A program made the position numbers and the translations under genes. From Cotesia glomerata (lineage: Eukaryota > Arthropoda > Insecta > Hymenoptera > Braconidae), in assembly GCF_020080835.1 (NCBI RefSeq), contig NC_058167.1:15709403-15773402 (forward strand): a DNA stretch of 64,000 nucleotides, read 5' to 3'. Under the pieces are notes generated by a model that saw nothing but the letters and a program-made list of their open reading frames with translations, made no database searches and was not told the origin of the DNA. Positions 51,220 through 63,436 of this stretch are shown here, one piece after another (the stretch's first letter is position 1; each line of letters begins with the position of its first letter).

Positions 51220-51417
51220 TATGACACTGAAGTTGACAGACATTAGAAAATTTTTTAGAATTTTATAGCAATTAAACTATTATAAAAAAAAATTGAATTA
51301 AAAAATTCCACATGTGAAATTTAATAAAACTTAGAAGTGAAAATTTTTAGAAGCATTTTTTTATTGTTAAAAAAATTTTTTAAATTGACAGCTGACGGCT
51401 AACTTCAGTATCATTAA
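51220..51417. mobile_element. dispersed inverted-repeat element copy
   Basis: Ends tatgacactgaagttgacag (left) and ctgacggctaacttcagtat (right) are mutual inverted copies. AT-rich interior with -ttttt/aaaaa- stretches. Confidence 0.75.
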
Positions 51418-52687
51418 AAAAATTGGTTTTTAATAAAAAATTTAATCTGGAAAATAAAAAATATCAAGTAAAGATATTTTAAATAAGTTTATAATACAGT
51501 TAAATAAATAAAACTCATATCAAAATGCATTTCTAAAAAAATTTAGCGCACCTAGAAAAAATCCTAGCACTGCAGGCAGTGTAAAATAATAAATTGATAT
51601 TCATATTTATATTATCTACTTTGAACTTTTTTATTTAAAAATCACAAGAAGAAAAAAACAGTTAAAATTCCACGAAATGCATTTTATACCAAATCCCCAT
51701 TTAAAAACTTCAAATCATTGTAAAAAGATAATAAACATAAGTACTTTAACTCTTTCTTGAAATACTTGTTATTTATTACATAATTTATTTCTATTCATAT
51801 TTCATAATTTATGGTAGCAGTAATAATAAAAAATAATTGATAAAAAATAGATGATCAACTATATCAACAGAAGACAACATCGCTTCCTTGATTGCCAACA
51901 AACGTGCCTACTCGCATAAAAAACGCATGATCTTTGTTGTTGAGAGCTTGGAGCGGAGTAAAAAGCCAGAGAGAGTATTTATTTATTACCTTCACCCGGA
52001 GTTCTGCGGTATGGCCTTAGTACTCACCACTGACAATTTAAAATTCCGCGGTCGTGATAAACTTATTTATTTGTCCAGTGGATTTTTCTATCAAATGAGG
52101 ACACCAGGCGCAATAAAATCCGAAGTAAATAAATAACACCTACAAGCATTGTTGTGACCAAATTGTACCTCTACATAACATATATAACTGGTGGTGGTAA
52201 TTGCTGTTGTAAGTGTCGTGAAAACCCAGTCTCACACGCGGACAAAATGCTAAAGAACAAATTTAAATAAATAATAATAATAGACACAAGTTGTGTCATC
52301 GCAAGTTAAATAAATCCGACCGGACAATGGCCGTACGATAATAAACATAGGTGTGGTTAAATTTAACTTGCATATATCTATATATATATTTTGCTTAAAT
52401 ACTTATTACTCTATATACATACAATTAAATACTGTCATTTATATACAATATGACAAGTTAATAAAAACGTCACTGTACCTAATAAATTATTTTTAAAAAA
52501 TTATTTTAGTATCACTGTGATCAAGCAAAGAAAATAAAAGACCAGCCTTGAATCTTGATAATCTGGATGATCATAACAGCTGGCAAATAATCTGGTGGAA
52601 GAGGAAGCTACCCGATAAGAGCATCCTAGTGCGTACATTAAGTTAATCATATGGGTTGGTTAAGACCAGAGAAAATATATTAAATAT

Positions 52688-52890
52688 TACGACACTGAAG
52701 TTAGCAGACGTCTAAAAATTTTTGAATTTTTTTTTTTTAATTAAATTACAACTAAAAAGATATTTATAAAAAATTGCACTTATAGTTTTTCAAGTTTTTA
52801 ACATGTGATATTTTTTTTAATTGTTTAATTGAAATTTTTTCGATAAAAAATTTCTATAAATTTTGAAATGTCAGTTAACTTGATTTTCAT
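52688..52890. mobile_element. dispersed inverted-repeat element copy
   Basis: Left end gacactgaagttagcagacg, right end tgtcagttaacttgattttc. The copy abuts the next one (52894) almost directly. Confidence 0.7.
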
Positions 52891-52893
52891 TAA

Positions 52894-53102
52894 ATGATAC
52901 TAAAGTTAGCCGACGTTTTTAATCATTTGATTTTTTTTTTAATAATTAAATTAAAACAGAAAAAAATTTCACTTACAGTTTTTGAAGTTTTTTACAAGTG
53001 GGATTTTAAAAAAAATTTTTTTGTAATAAATTTTTCAATAAAAAAAATTTCTAAAAATTTTCAAATGTCGACTAACATAATTTTGACTTTCATTAAATAT
53101 TA
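52894..53102. mobile_element. dispersed inverted-repeat element copy
   Basis: Left end gatactaaagttagccgacg, right end aatgtcgactaacataattt in inverted orientation. Adjacent to the copy at 52688-52890, so the two may have inserted in series or duplicated. Confidence 0.75.
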
Positions 53103-54233
53103 CAAGTGATCAGTGACTGGTGTAGATGTAGAAAGAGAGTCTCTGGACCTGGTTCTAAGTTCTAAGAGAGTATCAGTAGACACTACATAACATATAACGT
53201 CCCCTCTCTGTTCTCAGTATACCCGTGGGTGCGCCGAAAGGGAACAAAAACGCAACAACGCTGCCATTTTGGGCTGTTGGAAGCGGAACAACTCGAAGAC
53301 TTAACTCTCTACCACTAGCTTGTGGCCTCTGTGGCCCCTTCCCCGACACCGGGTCGCGGTACTACTTTTACTGATAGACTCTAGACTCTATATTACAGAC
53401 TACATGTACATAAATATAAATATAATATATAAACTACACAGATGGATTTTTATCTAGTATAGCAATATCACATCTACTTACTCAGAGCTAGAGACAACAC
53501 CACCAAAAGTGAGGCCGTTAATTGCGCGCTCATCATATCACCAGTTACTATAGACTGTGAGTATGACATATACATACATATATACATAAATATACACACC
53601 TGGTCCTAGATATAAGTGTTGAATTTGTTTGTGTGTAGGTTTATCGTCCGTGATTGCTCATTGGAGGTTTTCAGTGGTATAGTAGTAGTCGTTGAGATTG
53701 AGCTAACTGAGGCGACGCCGCTGTCTACGTCTGCCGCGGTCCGTCAGTGTGTTCGCGGCGCTTCGCGCGACAGCAGCTAAATACAGCAGTTATAAATATA
53801 TATATATTTATATATATATAGATGTATTGAATACTGGAAAGAAGAAAATAGCTTGAGAGTGGAGAGTAAGAAGCAGAAGCAGCAGCAGCAGCAACATAAA
53901 ACGAGTTAAAGGGAATAGAAACAAGTTTGCGCGAGTGAGAGAAAAGCAAAGGCTCTACGGCGTGTTTGGCGGCGACCGCGACGAGGCGCGAGTGAGTACA
54001 GGGTGCGTGCATGCATGCGTTAACGATTACACGTGTGTGTACTTGTCGTGAATCTCGTGGCGCTGGTCTTGGTGTTGGAGTGTTGGTGACCGCGGCCCCG
54101 GTGGTGGTAGCCAAGGTGCTCTTGGTGTTGGTGTTGGTCGTGGTGGAAGTGATTGTCACGATTGTGATAGTACTCTGCGCATCCACAGAATTCACCATCG
54201 GGCTCAACAACGGACGACCAACAAATGTTTTAA

Positions 54234-54303
54234 ATGGACGCATCGTCCATTATCACCCAAGTGTCACGGGATGACGAGCTTGGCCACTTCAATAATGAAA
54301 AAG
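54234..54303 (+). CDS. phosphatase exon 1
   Basis: Encodes [20 protein letters not shown] plus NEK, the conserved SCP N-terminus, ending phase 1 before gtacgt. The 5' UTR lies within the GC-rich sequence upstream. Confidence 0.88.
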
Positions 54304-57300
54304 GTACGTACTTACCAAAGAACTACGTTCTGTCACAGTGGGTGTGACATATCAGGACCATCCCAACTCCCAGCTGCACTCAATTTATGTTACATTACTT
54401 TATACATAATCCATTACTCACTTACTTACTTACTTACTTACTTACTTGGAGTAATACCATTTTATTCGCGGGAGGTATGCAAGAGAAAAGTGTGTGTGTG
54501 TGTGTGTGTGTGTGTGAGCAAGGAGTCTGCACCTGTTACCGCGGGGAAGAGAGATTGTTCCTTGATACTCGCCTCGCCTAGATCTAACATATTATTCACC
54601 TTACCATTTTTTATTATATTAACCTTATCACTACTTTTATTTATATTATTTATATTATATCCTACCATTAATATCTATTTACCTACTCGACTTTTGGTTA
54701 CTTACACACTTACTTGGTAAAGTAACTTGTAGCTTGTAACTCGGTGCTCCAATCTGTCCTTCATACTTAGCTCTGTCTCTTTCATTTTATTTCTCTTTTT
54801 TGTTTGAGTATACCTACTCCGAAAACTAATAAAATCGTTTGGCGCTATTTCTACTTAGAACTTTAAACTCAGTAGTTGATTTTTATTATAATTTTTATTT
54901 TTCTTTTTACTCTCAACAGTATAAGTTAATTTTTTATGAAAATTAAGTTAGCCGACATTTAAAAATTTTTAGAATTTTTTTTCATTGAAAAAATCATCAC
55001 ATAAAAATAAAAAAAAAATTCCATTTGTAAAAAACTTTAAAAATTATAAGTGCAATTTTTTAGTTCTAATTTCATAAATGAAAAATTATCACAATATTAA
55101 AAACGTCGGCTAACTTTAGTATTATTAATTTTTTGTATACTTTTTTTATGGTACAAAATATTAATTATTAAATATTACTTGCATGTAAGTATAATCGAAA
55201 ATTATAGAGTTATAAATAAATTCATACAATTTAAATAGTTGGACTTAATTTATGCTAAATGCGCATTTATATCCGTGTTTTTTTTTTTTTTTTTTTTTTC
55301 TATTCTTTCTATTTACCTCATGGAATGCAAATAATAATAATAACAACAACAAATAACCACTATAACAATGAAACTAATAACAATTCCAAACGTCTCCATT
55401 GAAGCGTATCACGAAGAACGATTAAAATTTTCTCTTTATTTATTTATTTATATATTTTTTAGCACAACTACCGAGAGAAAATGAGGCGACCAGCAACAAC
55501 AGACCACCGGGTGGCAAAAAACCTCGAGGAAGAGGTTTACTGCGCTCTCTCCTGTGCTGTCTCGGCAGGGGCCGAGGTAGCGGCAGCTCCAAGAGCTCCA
55601 AAGCAAGTTCTCTCCAGAGCGAGGGTAGAGGCACCCCGCCGCCTGGTACCCGATCACCAAGATACCTTCTACCACCCATTAGACATCAGGATATGCACAA
55701 AAAGTGTATGGTAATTGATTTGGATGAGACTCTGGTGCACAGTTCGTTCAAGCCAATCAACAATGCAGACTTTGTTGTACCCGTCGAGATTGATGGAACA
55801 GTGCATCAGGTGTACGTTTTGAAGAGGCCTTATGTCGACGAGTTTTTACAGAGAATGGGTGAACTTTATGAATGTGTTCTATTTACCGCGAGTCTTGCTA
55901 AAGTAAGTGTATTCATAACTCATTTTTTTTTTTATTTTTTTTTAAATAACTTTATACACACATACAATCATGGTAATTAATTTAAGTATGTTTTTAATAT
56001 TACTGAAAAATAGCCGTTTGTAAATTAGAACGTTTATTAACTCTAAATTTAGAAATCAGTTGATAATGTCATTTGTAAAATTAGTCGCTAATAAAAAATG
56101 ATATTAATGAAATTAGCGAAATGGAAATTTCACCAAGTATAAATTCACACTGATAGAAGGATTTGTTTATAGTTAAAAATATTTGTTAATATTTAACAAA
56201 TCATTTATTAGAAACCACTTTTTAATCCTTAATAAATATTTCTTAGTATTTAAAAAGATTTATTAATATTTAATAAATGAATATCAGATTTATTAAATAC
56301 AAACAAATCATCTTAAATACTAAGAAATGTTTGTTTAATACTAAAAAGTGGTCTCTAATAAATGATTTGTTAACTATTAATAAATATTTTTTGGTACAAA
56401 TAAATCCCTCTATCAGTGTGCAGTCATTTATAAAATAGCGAAAAACAAAAATCTGTAGCAACTTGTAAAAATAGTCGATGGTAAACTTTGTGAATTGTAA
56501 AATTAGCCGTTTTTAAACTTCTTATAACTTTTGAATGGGTTGGTCGAATCTGCTTTAATTTAAAAAAAAAAAAAAAAAAACTAAATTTATGGAAGTCCTT
56601 TTTGATGCCTCAAATCGTTTTTTGATCCGTCGATCCATTCAAGAATTACGAAAGATTTAGAAACGGCTAATTTTACAATTCACAAAGTTTACAATCAGCT
56701 AATTTTATAAGTTTCTGCAGTAAGAATTGGCTAAATTCACATAGCCACAAATTTTTATTTTTCGCTATTTTATAAATGACTGAAAATATATTTGGTGAGA
56801 TTTAAATTTCGCTAATTTCATTTTTTATTAGCGACTAATTTTACAAATGACATTATCAACTAATTTTCAAATTTATAGTTTATAAACGTTCGAGTTAACA
56901 AATGGCTATTTTCCAGTAAAATTAAAAACATACTTAAATTAATGTCCACGATTGTACATACATTTTTATACATATTTATATTTTTTAAATTGATTTTAGT
57001 ACGCGGATCCTGTTGCTGATTTGCTTGATAGATGGGGAGTCTTTAGAGCAAGGTTGTTTAGAGAATCGTGTGTTTTTCATCGTGGTAATTATGTCAAGGA
57101 TTTAAATAAGCTTGGTAGAGACCTTCAGCAGATTATAATCGTTGATAATAGCCCAGCGAGTTATATATTTCACCCGGATAATGCAGTAAGAAAAAATTTT
57201 TATTAATGATTATATTTCATTCTTACTTTTATAATTCATAGATAGATCTAAGTTTACTATGTCGACTATTTTTTTTTTTTTTTTTTTTTTGTATCTGATA

Positions 57301-57790
57301 ATAACCAGCATCAGCCTCTGAATATTCTCTCTCTGTGTTGCCTCTGACATTATGGGGTCGTATATAATTTCATGGTCAAGAGAGAGAATCAATATTTATA
57401 CGAACACTGATGCGATTTAAAGTTTAAACTATCTACGTAGGTTATGAGTAAAATAAGACCTCCAGTCAGCTGTAATTTACAACAAAAAAACACTGTATCA
57501 TAATTAGAAAATTAAAAATATAATTTAGCTATTGATTTATAAATTATAAATAAAAAATGTGTATTGTAAATAATAATTGTTATGTTGGATAGGTACCGGT
57601 AGCTTCATGGTTCGATGACATGACAGATTCGGAGCTGCTTGACCTGATTCCCTTTTTTGAGAAGCTGAGTAATGTTGAAAATATTTACACAGTTCTGTGT
57701 AATAGTAAACATCCGTATAATCAAGTACCGGGTGGCGGTACGTTACAAAATAATTCGAGCCCTGGACAAGGATCAATGGGAGCCTCCTAG
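54234..57790 (+). CDS. CTD small phosphatase-like (SCP/CTDSPL family)
   Basis: Four exons (54234-54303, 55463-55902, 57000-57185, 57593-57790), consistent phases, 297 aa to TAG. It starts [20 protein letters not shown] as in the SCP group, then an Arg/Gly/Ser-rich stretch with CC ([19 protein letters not shown], a likely palmitoylation site in SCPs), and the HAD-type FCP1/SCP phosphatase domain. The catalytic motif [13 protein letters not shown] has both Asp of DxDxT. Later motifs are [48 protein letters not shown] and [20 protein letters not shown]. Family members dephosphorylate Ser5 of RNA polymerase II CTD and some SMAD/REST-related targets; the substrate here is not known. The frame continues past the TAG (next entry). 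Confidence 0.93.
54417..54447. repeat. (CTTA)n microsatellite
   Basis: A tandem CTTA tetranucleotide run. Confidence 0.85.
54490..54516. repeat. (GT)n microsatellite
   Basis: An uninterrupted GT run inside the phosphatase intron; it generates VCVCVCV shadow frames. Confidence 0.9.
54935..55127. mobile_element. dispersed inverted-repeat element copy
   Basis: Left end tatgaaaattaagttagccg, right end aaaacgtcggctaactttag. Same family as 51220 and others; sits in phosphatase intron 1. Confidence 0.75.
55463..55902 (+). CDS. phosphatase exon 2: linker and catalytic DxDxT
   Basis: Starts with CA completing Ala, then [20 protein letters not shown]; the second half holds [20 protein letters not shown], with the nucleophile Asp of DLDET. 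Ends LFTASLAK|gtaagt in phase 0. The GC-rich N-part gives open frames on both strands that should be ignored. Confidence 0.93.
55963..56956. mobile_element. long foldback (inverted-repeat) element, about 1 kb
   Basis: The left arm tacaatcatggtaattaatt continues taagtatgtttttaat, ctgaaaaatagccgtttgta, cagttgataatgtcatttgt, aaaattagtcgctaataaaa. The right arm mirrors it: ttttattagcgactaatttt, caaatgacattatcaactaa, caaatggctattttccagta, aaaacatacttaaattaatg. The arms run through most of the element, leaving only a short centre. No coding capacity. Foldback/MITE-like transposon. Confidence 0.8.
56146..56420. mobile_element. MITE nested in the foldback element's left arm
   Basis: 275 bp with ends cacactgatagaaggatttg and taaatccctctatcagtgtg as TIRs. 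Around it, the left arm of the foldback reads aagtataaatt|...|cagtcatttata, while the uninterrupted right arm reads tataaatgactgaaaatata, so the MITE clearly went in later. The interior is a second inverted repeat (for example gttaatatttaacaaatcat near the left side and aatgatttgttaactattaa near the right). No clear target duplication by eye. Confidence 0.85.
57000..57185 (+). CDS. phosphatase exon 3
   Basis: [20 protein letters not shown] and [20 protein letters not shown], then [15 protein letters not shown]: the conserved third HAD motif and metal-binding Asp (VDNSP). Phase 0 both ends. Confidence 0.93.
57593..57790 (+). CDS. phosphatase exon 4 to first stop
   Basis: [40 protein letters not shown], then a Gly/Ser-rich end ([23 protein letters not shown]) and TAG. 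The conserved domain is complete before the stop. Confidence 0.92.
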   Translation, partial: VPVASWFDDMTDSELLDLIPFFEKLSNVENIYTVLCNSKHPYNQVPGGGTLQNNSSPGQGSMGAS

Positions 57791-57970
57791 CCCCGCCGGG
57801 AGCCTGGCCTAGCGGTCAGTCTCTTTGCCTCACACTGCGACCTCAGGAGAGCATTTGATGAGCTTCTCCGTGTTGCTGGACTGTCTTGTGCTGCTGTTGA
57901 ACGTCTATCGCTAGAGTCACCATCCAAGCAGTCGGCGCCGTCTCCAACTCGGAGATCACCGGTGACATAA
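57791..57970 (+). other. in-frame 59-codon extension after TAG: candidate readthrough
   Basis: Directly after the TAG (followed by C) the same frame runs 59 codons to TAA at 57968. It reads PRREPGLAVSLFASHCDLRR, then AFDELLRVAGLSCAAVERLS, and ends SAPSPTRRSPVT. The region is GC-richer than the following UTR and amphipathic-helix-like in the middle (FDELLRVAGLS). It could be extended by stop-codon readthrough, by an alternative acceptor (an AG just after cctag exists), or be a 3' UTR with accidental openness. Readthrough is well documented for insect genes as a class. Confidence 0.4.
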
Positions 57971-60900
57971 TTCAAATAATAACTATTAAAAGTAAAATAA
58001 TAAACTAAATAACTAAATTTACGCTTAGTCTGGAGAGACGCGAAAGATTAGACACGTGATTATTCTTGATAACTTTATCTGATTGGTACTAGCTTCGTCG
58101 CCTTACTATTCATAATAAAAGATTAACAATAAGAAACATCTTATCAAGTGAAAATATCTGAAAACTATCAAAGACTTTTGTTGGCTTCCAAAACATACTT
58201 TAGTGTTATTTTTTTTTTTTTTTTTATTTTATATCTTTCTATTTACAAATAATTAGAACGTTGTGTCGTTTTTTACTATTGTTTTATTCTATTTTTTATT
58301 ATTGGAATTAAATAAAGTTAGAGCAATATTTACATCGCTGAAATTAGACAAAAAGTGATTGAGCACGCATTTGTTACGCACGGGTCACTTGTATGCGTGA
58401 TCTCGATCGCATGAGGGATAACTCGAGGTCGTTCGACAAAGTCAAAAGAATAATAATATAAATATAAATAAATAAAAAAAGTAAAATGATTAATAAGATT
58501 ACCGATTACATAGAATTACACGTGAACTTGAAAAGTATGTAAGAGAAATGATGCATATCACATTCTTTCTCTCTCCAGACAACAGCGCAAAGACGTGCGG
58601 CGATAATCCTTTGCGTGTTAAATTAATATAACTTTGTATTAAGACGATATCATCATTAACGAATTAGAATTATTTATACATATATTTTTTTTGTTTTATA
58701 TTTTATATTCATTTTTTTTTTTTTGAGCAGTGCTATCAAGGGAGATTTTAAGAACGCGCTATTAAACGCAACGTTGCTCACTTTAATAATTATGTCAATT
58801 TTATTTCAGTAGGTAAAGTTTTATTGTAGTAACTAACATCTTACTAAGCTTGCCACGTACAGGATCACAATATGCCTCGCAATAATGTCGTAGAAAACAA
58901 AAACAAATAATTAATTAATTAAATAAATAAAATTTAAAACTGATTAAAATCAGGCCAATCAACCGGTTAGTGAACATTAAATTTGTATTACTCTTGCACC
59001 ATTACCAACTCCATTTACAATGTTCTACGGGCGGTAACGTTAATTGTCAAGGATTACAAAAACATTAATGAGTTATTTAATAATCCAAGACATCTTTTTA
59101 ACTACTCATCGTTGATAGGTATTATTTTTTCACTCTTAGATTTTTTTTCTATCAATTAAAGTCTCGAAAAATTGAGAGAGTTTACAAAAATAATATAATA
59201 TGTTAATTAAGTATAAAATAAAATAAAATTAAATTAAATTAACAATAACAATAATAATGATTCAAAAGACTTTAACTGCCGCTCCAGTTGTTTTTTCCGG
59301 AACTACAAGACTTATATGATGATTGTATAAAAAATTTTCCATACTGATGTAATATAAATCGTATCTTGATTTTTTTATCGTCAATTACTGAGTAAAAAAT
59401 AGTAGTGATTATTGTAAAGAGCACTTGTACTTAGCGACAGCGCTTGATATTATTATTATTACTATAACTATTATACATTTACGTGTACGTACATATATTT
59501 ATATATTTCCGATGTTTTTTTTTTTGAGTAATTAATGGATTTTAATGATCAATTTTACGCCAAAAAAAATAATTATTTATACACATATATAAGTACTGTA
59601 ATTAGTGTTGTTATTATTTGTACTTGTAATAACTCTTCGTGATCCACATAATAATGTTATTATTACTGTTATTATTGTTTATAAACAAACAATCGGTCCG
59701 TCCTACTATACTTTATACTATACTTTAAACTATACTTTAAACAATGCCTTTGTTTTCTTCCTATTTACAAAATAATTATTTGTTTAATTAAATAGTTTAC
59801 TATTGTGTTTATTTTTTTTTTTTTTTTTTTTTTAGTTTTTTTACAATACAATGTTTACTCTTACAGTAAAATGATAAGAGAATGAATTAGATTTTTTAAA
59901 CCAAAATTATTTACCTGTAAATCGATGTCGTAATTTCGTAATTTTTTACACTCACGCGTCACGTACGTTAGTCGTGATTGTGAAATTGATAAATTAAATA
60001 AATAAATCAAATAAATATTTAAAAAATAGAAAAGCTAAAAAATGGAGAATGGTGTGCAATGATCAAAAAGATAATAAATTATCATAAAAGATTTATTGCA
60101 GACGTGTGGCATTGCTGGGACTTTAAGTGGAATGTTTATAAAAAAATTAATGAACAAACAAACAAAAATAAATAAATCAGTCGTAGATATTTTATTGGTA
60201 TTACTCGACTGAGGCTCAATCGAAATACGCCGCACGCAACGTCGGTATTTTATAAGTTATTGACGAAAAATAGTAATCAATTGGTGCTTCCGTAATTAGA
60301 ATGAAAAACAATTAAAATTTATATAATGTGACTAAACACGACGAAGTTATTGGCTATTTTCGTCGAATTCTTTTTTTTTTTTGTAATAAATTTATTAATT
60401 ACTCTGTGTCTATATAAACACATATAATTGTATTTATTTATATTGTTTATATACACACAACTATTAAGAGTGATAAGTGCGTAAAATTTTACGAGAAATG
60501 ATTTACATTTAAAACAAAACCGATTTATCGAAATAACCCAATTGAAGGATATATATTGTGTGCATGTGAGTGAGTGAGTGAATTAGTGTGAGTGATAGCT
60601 AAAAAATTTTAAATTTATATTGTAAATTGAAAGAAAATTGTAAATTTAAAAATAATAGCAGCCAATGGACGATTCGCTTATTCCATCATTTTTATTATAT
60701 TGGCTCTCGTTACAAGCATTATACATTATTATAATTATTATTATTATTATATTATTATTATTATTACAATTATAAAATAACAATTAACAAATTAATAAGC
60801 GTACTTATATGTACGGTTTATAATTTTAAAAATAAGCTATTGAAAAACGCGATATGCCGCAATGATTATTTGCAAGTACAAAGTTGTTTAATTTAAAACA

Positions 60901-61659
60901 AACGACAATGTCGCTGTGGGAAAAAATATTAAGTCGGTACACTAACTGTAAAACAAATGTAACTTTTTAGATAAAAAAAAGTATAGAATGCGAACAAAAG
61001 AGAAATGATTTCAAATAATTATTGTATTGATTTAATAGAGAACAAAATTGTAAATTACGTAAATAAATAAAATTAAACGCTAAATTATATTGATAATGCG
61101 GATAATTAATTGAAAATTAATTTAATATAAATACATTTTTTATAAATAAAAAACAAACAATACGTCAAACCAATTTCATAGTTTTATTATTAAAATTTTT
61201 TATAATAATAAAACTACAATACAATGCATTAATTAAATTAATTCATTAACATGAAAATAATAAGTAGGTATGCAGACATCCATAAAATTATTATTAATAA
61301 TTAAATATTGTACAAAATTTGTCACAAAAATATATATGTATAGAAAAAATTGATATAAAACAGAGAGACAAATTTTCAAGCGGGATATTAGAGTGTTGAA
61401 AAAAAAAATATATATATATATATATATATCAGTATGCATGTAGACTTAATTATTAATTATTAATAATATTGCCTTGATTTGTAAATAAAACTTGAAACTT
61501 CCAACTAACAGTCCTTTTAAAAATAAAAATATTGCGCTCGCAGTCATTACACGAAGCTCACGTCATAACATTGTAAATCTATACGTAATTGTCTTCTCGT
61601 TAACACGCACATGTTTCATAAATTTCATAAATGTCCATCTTAGTTATAGCATAGCGCTC

Positions 61660-61862
61660 TATGAAAATTAATTTAGCAGATATTTGATAATTTTTAAAAT
61701 GACAAATAAATTATGGCAAAAAAAATTATAAAAAAAAAATTGACTTGTAGAAATTTTAAAAAATTAAAAATGTAATTTTTTAAAAGTAATTTTTTGGAAC
61801 AAATTTTTTTGTTAGAAAAAAATTAAAAAATAATCAAATGACTGTTCACTTTAATTTCATTA
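61660..61862. mobile_element. dispersed inverted-repeat element copy
   Basis: Left tatgaaaattaatttagcag, right aatgactgttcactttaatt, with the core tgacaaataaattatggcaa as in the 49876 copy. Confidence 0.6.
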
Positions 61863-62239
61863 GCGCTCTTTATTATTTACTTTAATTAAAAATTTATTTA
61901 GCATAATAAATTGATTTATTTGCTTCGTGTTTTGATTAGCGACAAGACAATAGTTTTAAAAAAATGTAATATTCCCCACCCCTCTGATCATGTCCAGTTT
62001 GCTCTGTGATTCTGTGTTTAATAAAAAAAATATACATGTATCTTTGATAATTTTGATGTCTGAAATTGTATTTTTTCTACCTACAACTTTTATAAAAAAT
62101 AATTATTAGATATTTAGTTTATTTTAAGATATAGATGTAAATACCGTTTTTTTATGTTTTAGATTAAATTTCGATAGAGTCAATAATGCTTTGTTTGCAA
62201 TATTTTCTCTTTGTATTGACTTTGTAGCTGAGTTAAGTG

Positions 62240-62305
62240 GGTCGACGATGCATTCAATTGAACCGTCATCGTCATGCTTCCAACTCAAGTACTGAAGCAT
62301 GACCC
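62240..62305 (+). other. candidate branched RNA/DNA secondary structure
   Basis: An outer stem gggtc (62240-62244) / gaccc (62301-62305) encloses two hairpins: gacgatg/catcgtc (62244-62250 with 62267-62273) and catgcttc/gaagcatg (62273-62280 with 62294-62301). All three are exact by eye. It is a three-way-junction-like arrangement in an otherwise AT-rich 3' region. It is too short and lacks the conserved arm sequences for a tRNA. Function unknown. Confidence 0.3.
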
Positions 62306-63436
62306 TGATATTGACTTACTTGAAACTCCAATATCTTTATTCTATTATTAAGCTATTATTATTATCAATAAAGGAATATAATATATGCATGTATTCTCAC
62401 ATCAATACATATTAGTACAAAAAAAATTTACTTTTTACTCAAATATATTCAAACTTTTCTTAATTTTATACTTTTGTTAAAAATATGAATAGTCAAGGTT
62501 TTAATTTTAATGTTTGTTATCGCTTTATCAAACTTACAAGGTCTAGAATAATTAAATTTATTTTAACAAAATTTTAGACTCAGTTTTGGCCTTTGATGGA
62601 AGTTATTATTAACTTAAGCTCCCAATATTTATATAATTATTCCAAATTTAATTCATCCTAAATTTAATATTTCAATAGTTATGTAATTCACTTAGTTTGA
62701 TATAATAGAAAGATAAAAGTTATGTATTTATTAAAATTTATTTTAATTTGTTTTTACGGCAAATTAATTTTAAAAATATAATTTTTCATGAGTTGAAAGG
62801 TTAAAAAAAGCTATTTAATTAACCAACACAGCTATTATCGGCACGCTATGCGCTTTGTTAATTCAAACGATGAATTTACATTTCATTTGAATAAAAAGCA
62901 TTAAATTCAGTGACTGATATTTTTTTTATTCAACTGAATCAAACTTTGACTATAAATAGGGATTATTTAGAAAGAAACATTTTTTTTTCTAGGTCACTTA
63001 TTGTAATATTTTTCCCTATTTTAACAAGTGTTTATTTTAATTTTTAATTCAAAGTTTATGAACCATAAAAAATTAACATACTGGAGTTACACTTTTACTT
63101 TTTTTCTTCTTCAACTGTGATGAAACTCACTTCAGAAAGTAATTTTATACATTCTAATTTAAAGTAATTATTATAATAAATTAATCGTATTAAATATAAT
63201 GTATAATTATAAATATACAAGTGAAAAATTTTATATCTTCTTTTTTTTCAAGCTGTCACTTGACCAATTTTTAAATTTATTTAACAATTAAATCAATTCT
63301 GAAAAATTATTTTTAAAAAATTGCATTTTTAATTTTTAAAATTTTCTACATGTCAATTTTTTTTTCTTATTTTTTTTGCCGTAATTTATTTGTTAACAAT
63401 ATTTCTAAAAATTATCAAATATTTGCTTAATTAACA

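Larger units (their letters stand above)
50984..54233. other. Got2 3' flank and phosphatase 5' region
   Basis: Three inverted-repeat copies (51220-51417, 52688-52890, 52894-53102) lie in AT-rich DNA, with an isolated GC-richer segment at 51860-52340 whose plus-strand frame (51888-52136; M at 51929 reads MIFVVESLERSKKPERVFIY) has no recognised domain and may be chance. From about 53100 to 54233 the DNA is GC-richer and is probably promoter plus 5' UTR of the phosphatase, with (CAG)n near 53877-53893 and AC-rich words. No further gene is seen. Confidence 0.45.
54304..55462 (+). other. phosphatase intron 1
   Basis: About 1.16 kb, gtacgt to ttatatattttttag. It holds (CTTA)n at 54417-54447, (GT)n at 54490-54516 and an inverted-repeat element (54935-55127). 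Short frames on either strand are repeat shadows. Confidence 0.7.
55903..56999 (+). other. phosphatase intron 2, nearly filled by a foldback element
   Basis: Intron gtaagt to aattgattttag. Everything from about 55963 to 56956 is the foldback element plus a nested MITE. Confidence 0.85.

Noticed and set aside
51888..52136. 82-codon plus frame between Got2 and the phosphatase as a gene
   Set aside because: It has an ATG only inside, no domain and no splice support; kept only as a description of a GC-richer stretch.
54271..54720. 149-codon frame in the first phosphatase intron
   Set aside because: It runs over the exon 1 donor and through CTTA and GT microsatellites; repeat shadow.
57787..57975. 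Minus-strand frame opposite the phosphatase extension
   Set aside because: No domain or start context; the plus-strand continuation of a real exon explains the open sequence better.
62240..62305. tRNA at the three-stem structure
   Set aside because: About 66 bases without the conserved T-loop or D-loop sequences and with unsuitable stem lengths.
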